Made by a program: the position numbers and the translations under genes
Notes under the pieces: generated by a model
What the model saw: the letters and a program-made list of their open reading frames with translations, nothing else
What the model was told of the DNA's origin: nothing
Databases searched by the model: none
Assembly (NCBI GenBank): GCA_009908855.1
Contig: JAAAOM010000026.1
Coordinates: 1-57,223 of the forward strand
Direction: 5' to 3'
Source: Bacteroidota bacterium
GTDB lineage: Bacteria; Bacteroidota; Bacteroidia; Bacteroidales; JAAAOM01
DNA length: 57,223 nucleotides
Shown here: one piece after another, positions 53,758 through 57,223 of the stretch
Numbering within the stretch: position 1 is the stretch's first letter
How the letters are laid out: each line of letters opens with the position of its first letter

Positions 53758-54331
53758 GATTACTTTGAGAAATTAAGTAAATGACCAGTAATTTTGCATG
53801 TTTGCCATAAGGGTTGCGGGGTACATGCGGAATTCTTCCATCAAAAAATAGTGAATCCCCTTCTTTCAGAAATACTTTTTGCTCGGCCAGGATATAATCC
53901 AATTCCCCTTTTAGGATATACAAATACTCCATTCCATCGGTAACCACCATTTTGCGTCTGGCATCCGGTTCCAGATCAAGGGTTGCAATTTCAAGTCCTA
54001 TATCTCCTACACCCTGTTGCAATATGTTTTTATAATGAAAACCAATGGCGTTTTCCTTGATAATGGCTTCATAATCATCTGTTGTTCGATGAATAAAAAA
54101 TGAATTATTGGTAGATGAAAGTCCGTTAAAAAAATCGTTCATGCTTGTTTTTAGGGCTTTAATAATACTGAAAAGCACCGGTAATGAAGGAATGGTGCGA
54201 CCATTCTCGATTTTCGACAGTAATCCTTTGCTGATACCGCTGGATGAAGCTACTTCAATGAGTTTGAGGTCGTTTTGAATACGCAGTTCACGTATTCTTA
54301 CACCCACCTTTAACAATAAATCTGAATTCAT
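53741..54331 (-). CDS. XRE-family regulator with C-terminal cupin sensor domain
   Basis: A 196-residue transcription factor. Residues 1-65 form a Cro/CI-type HTH (RIRELRIQNDLKLIEVASSS, then GISKGLLSKIENGRTIPSL). Residues about 100-190 form a cupin (DGMEYLYILKGELDYILAEQ, FLKEGDSLFFDGRIPHVPRN), the usual small-molecule or metal-binding half in this family. It is the first gene of the phosphonate locus and probably controls it. It is divergent from an OmpR-type regulator. TATTAGT/ACTAATA motifs occur in its own upstream region and upstream of susC. The effector is unknown; an aminophosphonate is a reasonable guess. Confidence 0.9.
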   Translation of the reverse strand: MNSDLLLKVGVRIRELRIQNDLKLIEVASSSGISKGLLSKIENGRTIPSLPVLFSIIKALKTSMNDFFNGLSSTNNSFFIHRTTDDYEAIIKENAIGFHYKNILQQGVGDIGLEIATLDLEPDARRKMVVTDGMEYLYILKGELDYILAEQKVFLKEGDSLFFDGRIPHVPRNPYGKHAKLLVIYLISQSNHGKNL

Positions 54332-54338
54332 ATCGAAA

Positions 54339-54500
54339 GTTTACTAATATTAAACCATTTTTTATAGCCATGAAGTGTACGAAAATACAATGCTTCACTA
54401 TGTAAAACACTATCATTAATCATTTCTTAAGATTAAATTGATGCAAATGCAATCCTGTAGGTCTAGTTTTACAGGTGTAATAGTTTTAGTATTAGTAAAC
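54339..54500. promoter_or_regulatory. Paired inverted motifs GTTTACTAATA ... TATTAGTAAAC in the divergent region
   Basis: Eleven-base arms at 54339-54349 and 54490-54500 are perfect inverted copies. The core TATTAGT recurs at 52584-52590 upstream of susC. They flank the divergent promoters and could be binding sites for the XRE-cupin regulator. Confidence 0.4.
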
Positions 54501-54549
54501 CGATTAAATGAATTCAAATCTCGCTAAATCGCTAATAAACCTTACAGGT

Positions 54550-55284
54550 ATGAAACAGCAACAATTACTAATTATTGACGACGAATTTGATGTCCGTGAA
54601 ATCCTGAAATATAACCTGGAGAAAGAGGGATTTGCAGTGGAAACCTTTGAAAATCCGGTTGATTGTCGTGAGTATCTTAAGTCCAACAAACCCAGCCTTA
54701 TATTAACCGACTGGCTAATGCCTTACATGAATGGGTTGGAGTTTTGTAAAATATTAAAACAGTCGAATGAATATAAGGATATTCCGGTTGTTATGATCAC
54801 CTGCAAAGCGGATGAAGTGGATGTGGTAACGGCATTGGAAATTGGTGTGGAAGACTATGTAACCAAACCTTTCAGAAGCAAAGAGCTGGTGGCACGGATC
54901 AGGAGAATATTAAACCGACAGTCGGTGACAGGAGGATATTTTAACTATTTCTCTTCGAGCACGCCCATCGGTAAAAAGCTAACCTATGATGATGTGCTGG
55001 AAGTACAAAACCTAAAAGTATTTAAACATAAACACCTGGTAACAATCAATGAAAAACAAATTGATCTCACTTATTCCGAATTCAAACTGCTTGAACTGTT
55101 AATGCAAAACCCCGGTAAGGTATATACCCGCAGTCAGATTATTGAAAATGAATGCGGACATAATTATTTTATTACCGAAAGAGCGGTAGATGTTAAGGTA
55201 GTAGGGCTGCGTAAAAAACTGGGAGACTCCGGAAAACTAATAAAAACCATCAGATCTGTAGGTTATAAATTTGCAGCATCATAA
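54550..55284 (+). CDS. OmpR/PhoB-type response regulator
   Basis: A 244-residue regulator from the ATG at 54550 (MKQQQLLIIDDEFDVREI); the frame is open 14 codons upstream to 54508 but the extra residues are outside the receiver fold. The receiver has the Asp-Asp pair, phospho-acceptor Asp in LILTDWLMPYMNGLE, a Thr in VMITCKA and Lys in YVTKPFRSKEL. The winged helix has LTYSEFKLLELLMQNPGKVY and AVDVKVVGLRKKLGD. No intact kinase is adjacent; the kinase remnant at 56682-57119 may be the former partner. A PhoB-like role in phosphate control is tempting beside a phosphonate locus but not proven. Confidence 0.9.
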   Translation: MKQQQLLIIDDEFDVREILKYNLEKEGFAVETFENPVDCREYLKSNKPSLILTDWLMPYMNGLEFCKILKQSNEYKDIPVVMITCKADEVDVVTALEIGVEDYVTKPFRSKELVARIRRILNRQSVTGGYFNYFSSSTPIGKKLTYDDVLEVQNLKVFKHKHLVTINEKQIDLTYSEFKLLELLMQNPGKVYTRSQIIENECGHNYFITERAVDVKVVGLRKKLGDSGKLIKTIRSVGYKFAAS

Positions 55285-55363
55285 CATAAAATTGATAATT
55301 AATTCAGAACCCCTTAAAACAATAACCAAAATTAAGTCCTGAAATTTGTAAAAACCTTTAATC

Positions 55364-55990
55364 ATGAAAAAAGTTTTATTAACTATCGTTGTGTGTTTTT
55401 CCGTTTTCGTGCTTCATGCCAAAGGCACGGACAAAATGGAAGGTGAATCAGAAAAAACCGCCCGTACGGTTTTAGTAGTGGGATTTGAAAAGGAGAACCT
55501 GCAGTCAAACTACTATAATCCCTCTCAAATAGCTGAAAAAACAGGTATTAAAGAAGACAGTCTTCATTATCAGTTTAGTGAGGCTATTATTAAGCACCTG
55601 CATCAGCATTCCAATTTTCGACTGGTAGAGGTTGAAGATTACGGAAATATGTCGGATTTTTACCGGCAGGTTAACTATACCCGCGATGATAATGAGGTAT
55701 ATGTGGATCTTAGCAGCTATGATCAGGGGCAATATCAAAAATTGCTTAAAAAGTATGATGCCAATTATTTTCTATTTATTAATTCGTACAAATTATCATG
55801 GAAAGGTGAACCATTTAATACAGTTTTCCACATTATGAATTACAGTGTTTTCAATAATGAAAAAGAAAAAATGTATGAAGGTGTAGCATATTTTGATGCT
55901 GCCGGATTGACCTCATTGGATGAACTGGATAAAAAATACGACAAAGAAGCCAGACAAATAGCTTCCAGGGTGAAACGATCTATTAAGTAG
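55364..55990 (+). CDS. Secreted protein of unknown function
   Basis: A 208-residue protein with signal peptide (MKKVLLTIVVCFSVFVLHAK). The mature part has an alternating alpha/beta pattern: RTVLVVGFEKENLQSNYY, AIIKHLHQHSNFRLVEVED, KKYDANYFLFINSYKLSW, TVFHIMNYSVFNN. This resembles small periplasmic proteins that assemble in envelope complexes (GNA1162/LpoB-like alpha-beta folds), but no family was named with certainty. It follows the response regulator by 79 bp on the same strand and ends in a good terminator, so it may share its transcript. Confidence 0.7.
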   Translation: MKKVLLTIVVCFSVFVLHAKGTDKMEGESEKTARTVLVVGFEKENLQSNYYNPSQIAEKTGIKEDSLHYQFSEAIIKHLHQHSNFRLVEVEDYGNMSDFYRQVNYTRDDNEVYVDLSSYDQGQYQKLLKKYDANYFLFINSYKLSWKGEPFNTVFHIMNYSVFNNEKEKMYEGVAYFDAAGLTSLDELDKKYDKEARQIASRVKRSIK

Positions 55991-56012
55991 TGCTTACTTT
56001 TCTTAGTCTTTG

Positions 56013-56045
56013 ACCCTGGTTGTTATTACAATCAGGGTTTTTATT
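56013..56045 (+). terminator. Rho-independent terminator
   Basis: Ten-base-pair stem (56013-56022 with 56029-56038, one G:U) with a 6-nt loop, followed on the plus strand by a T-rich tract. It ends the response regulator / secreted protein transcript and abuts the convergent MORN-like gene. Confidence 0.8.
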
Positions 56046-56541
56046 GATAACACGCCAGTAGTTTTGCATTGGTAATTAGGTGACCACTGGCTTTGAAATG
56101 CTCCCACTCACCAAATTTAGTGTTCATTTTATATTCACCTTTTGCTTTTAAAGCGCCGTTTTCCTGGTAGGATGTATATTTGCCATGTAATGAGTCCTCT
56201 TTGTAATGCACTTCATAAGCTTTCTTACCACTCTCGTACCAGCCTTCCCATTTACCCGACATCAGTCCGTCCTCATAATGGCCTTTGACTTTTACATCAC
56301 CATTTTTATAAAATGTTTTTACATGGCCGTTTAGCTTACCCTCTTTGAAATGCATAATGATTTTTGCCTGATCACTTTTCTCATAAAGGATTTCACAAAC
56401 ACCACTAAACGGATAAATACTTCCGTTGTAATAAAAAATATCATTGGTTAACTCAGTCTCGGTAATAGTTATTTTTCTTTTACCACAGGATGATAACCCA
56501 ATAATTGAACCCATAACGATATATAACAGTAGTTTTTTCAT
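56041..56541 (-). CDS. MORN-variant repeat lipoprotein (YwqK-like)
   Basis: A 166-residue lipoprotein (signal peptide ending GLSSC). It carries about four to five MORN-variant repeats of the pattern G-x-W/Y-x-x-x-Y/F-x-x-G: FKEGKLNGHVKTFYKNGDVK, YEDGLMSGKWEGWYESGKK, YKEDSLHGKYTSYQENGAL and YKMNTKFGEWEHFKASGHL. Such proteins are often labelled 'YwqK antitoxin', but no toxin gene is adjacent and the lipoprotein signal argues for an envelope role. Function unknown. Confidence 0.82.
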   Translation of the reverse strand: MKKLLLYIVMGSIIGLSSCGKRKITITETELTNDIFYYNGSIYPFSGVCEILYEKSDQAKIIMHFKEGKLNGHVKTFYKNGDVKVKGHYEDGLMSGKWEGWYESGKKAYEVHYKEDSLHGKYTSYQENGALKAKGEYKMNTKFGEWEHFKASGHLITNAKLLACYQ

Positions 56542-56681
56542 GTCTTATTACTTCTGTACTCAATTACGCCGTATATAGGCCAACGTTACTTATGTTTGAT
56601 CAACCACACAAAAACCGACATAAATGAGAAAAACCTTCTGACAAAAGGCCATGCCTGCTGCATCAAAAGAAAAGTATAAAT

Positions 56682-57119
56682 TTACTTCGGCAGGAAAATA
56701 CTGAATACAACACCCTCTGTAGTATTTTCGGCAATTAATTTACCATTATGCTCAGTAACAAGCTTATAACAAATAGATAGCCCTAATCCCGTACCTTTAC
56801 CGGGTTCTTTGGTGGTGAAAAAAGGGTCAAATATCATATTCAGGTTTTTTTCAGGGATTTTGGGGCCGTTATTGCCGATTCGCGATGCCAGAAATATGTT
56901 AAGCAAACAAAATACAGCCAGGTATAAAAGTTTTTGTGTGTAAATAGTAAATTCACCATTCAATATTTCTCTTATTATGGCAAATACCAGGCTGTAAAGC
57001 AATAACAGCATGAATAAAATAAAATTAATCTGATTTGCCAGCACCAAATTTCTGTTATCAATTGATTTATCCGAACCATCTAACCCCAGATATGAAATAC
57101 GACTCCATATTTTCTTCAT
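56682..57119 (-). pseudogene. Histidine kinase with internal deletion (membrane segment joined to ATPase tail)
   Basis: A 145-residue frame that fuses two ends of a sensor kinase. Residues 1-80 are a charged N-terminus and two to three hydrophobic segments (INFILFMLLLLYSLVFAII, LLYLAVFCLLNIFLAS). The next residues already belong to the end of an HATPase domain: GNNGPKIPEKNLNMIFDPFF with its F-box-like part, then GKGTGLGLSICYKL. The whole sensor part, the His-containing dimerisation domain and the N-box are absent, and the G1 box reads NNG where D-x-G is expected. The junction is near 56875-56895. It cannot be an active kinase. The deletion is in frame, so it may have been a recent single event. 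Confidence 0.8.
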
Positions 57120-57223
57120 GAGAAAGGATATTGATAATTACATAATTAAAGTTTCGCACTTGTGTTCAAATCACATGATTTCAGCCAGGTATGAGTTGAC
57201 TTCACATGCTAAGTATTAGTATT

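Noticed and set aside
37003..54331. C-P lyase (phnG-M) as the phosphonate route
   Set aside because: None of the C-P lyase core genes is present; the route here is the hydrolytic PhnW/PbfA-PhnX pathway.
56041..56541. Antitoxin of a toxin-antitoxin system (YwqK label)
   Set aside because: The protein is a lipoprotein with MORN-like repeats and has no adjacent toxin gene; the common label is misleading.
1..57223. CRISPR arrays, transposons, rRNA or tRNA genes
   Set aside because: No regularly spaced repeats, transposase genes, terminal repeats or cloverleaf-like sequences were noticed on reading both strands; a dedicated search could still find a missed tRNA.

Overview
The window comes from a Bacteroidota chromosome. 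The signs are a SusC/SusD pair, C-terminal type IX secretion (T9SS) sorting domains, many lipoproteins with a Cys at the signal-peptide cleavage site, and repeated TAnnTTTG sequences just upstream of genes (the Bacteroidetes -7 promoter element). Shine-Dalgarno sequences are generally absent. A marine or anaerobic Marinilabiliales-like lineage is plausible but not proven. No rRNA, tRNA, CRISPR array or insertion sequence was recognised.

Layout. (1) 1-11.5 kb, minus strand: recJ (cut by the left edge), an acyl-CoA ligase, a frameshifted T9SS pseudogene, a lipoprotein, a VIT/vWA surface protein, lipB, another lipoprotein, a flavodiiron protein and a tiny Lys/Cys-rich secreted protein. (2) 11.5-16.5 kb: the minus-strand housekeeping run rsfS-ftsH-DUF2007-cdsA-(outer-membrane protein)-psd, with birA divergent. 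(3) 17.5-21.1 kb: pyrE plus an SRPBCC gene, a NUDIX gene almost back-to-back with pyrE, a thioredoxin-fold protein lacking the usual first active-site Cys, and coaD. (4) 21.4-27.3 kb, plus strand: late cobalamin synthesis, cobT-cobS-cobC-cobQ-cobD-cbiB, with cobU missing. (5) 27.5-30.8 kb: an SLC13 carboxylate transporter with a cyclic-nucleotide-type histidine kinase and a stand-alone receiver. (6) 30.9-36.9 kb: a small HTH gene pair with a perfect palindrome at its promoter, a PHP phosphatase, an SDR, an M48 protease lipoprotein and a GH3 beta-glucosidase.

(7) 37.0-54.3 kb is the most interesting part. It is a minus-strand locus that looks like a polysaccharide-utilisation locus rebuilt for phosphonates: an XRE-cupin regulator, a phosphonate-associated zinc alcohol dehydrogenase, SusC, SusD, a SusE-position lipoprotein, two secreted calcineurin-type phosphoesterases, PhnX, an OPA-family antiporter, PbfA, a secreted alkaline-phosphatase-superfamily enzyme and PhnW. 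The proposed flow is as follows. SusCD brings an esterified 2-aminoethylphosphonate (AEP) compound through the outer membrane. Exported phosphoesterases free the phosphonate. The OPA carrier takes it into the cytoplasm, perhaps in exchange for phosphate. PhnW (AEP) and PbfA (1-hydroxy-AEP) both make phosphonoacetaldehyde. PhnX breaks the C-P bond to give acetaldehyde and phosphate. No C-P lyase genes are present in the window. A strong hairpin separates the SusCDE genes from the enzyme genes, and an inverted repeat covers the susC start codon.

(8) 54.5-57.2 kb: an OmpR/PhoB-type response regulator, a secreted protein of unknown function, a MORN-like lipoprotein and an internally deleted histidine-kinase remnant.
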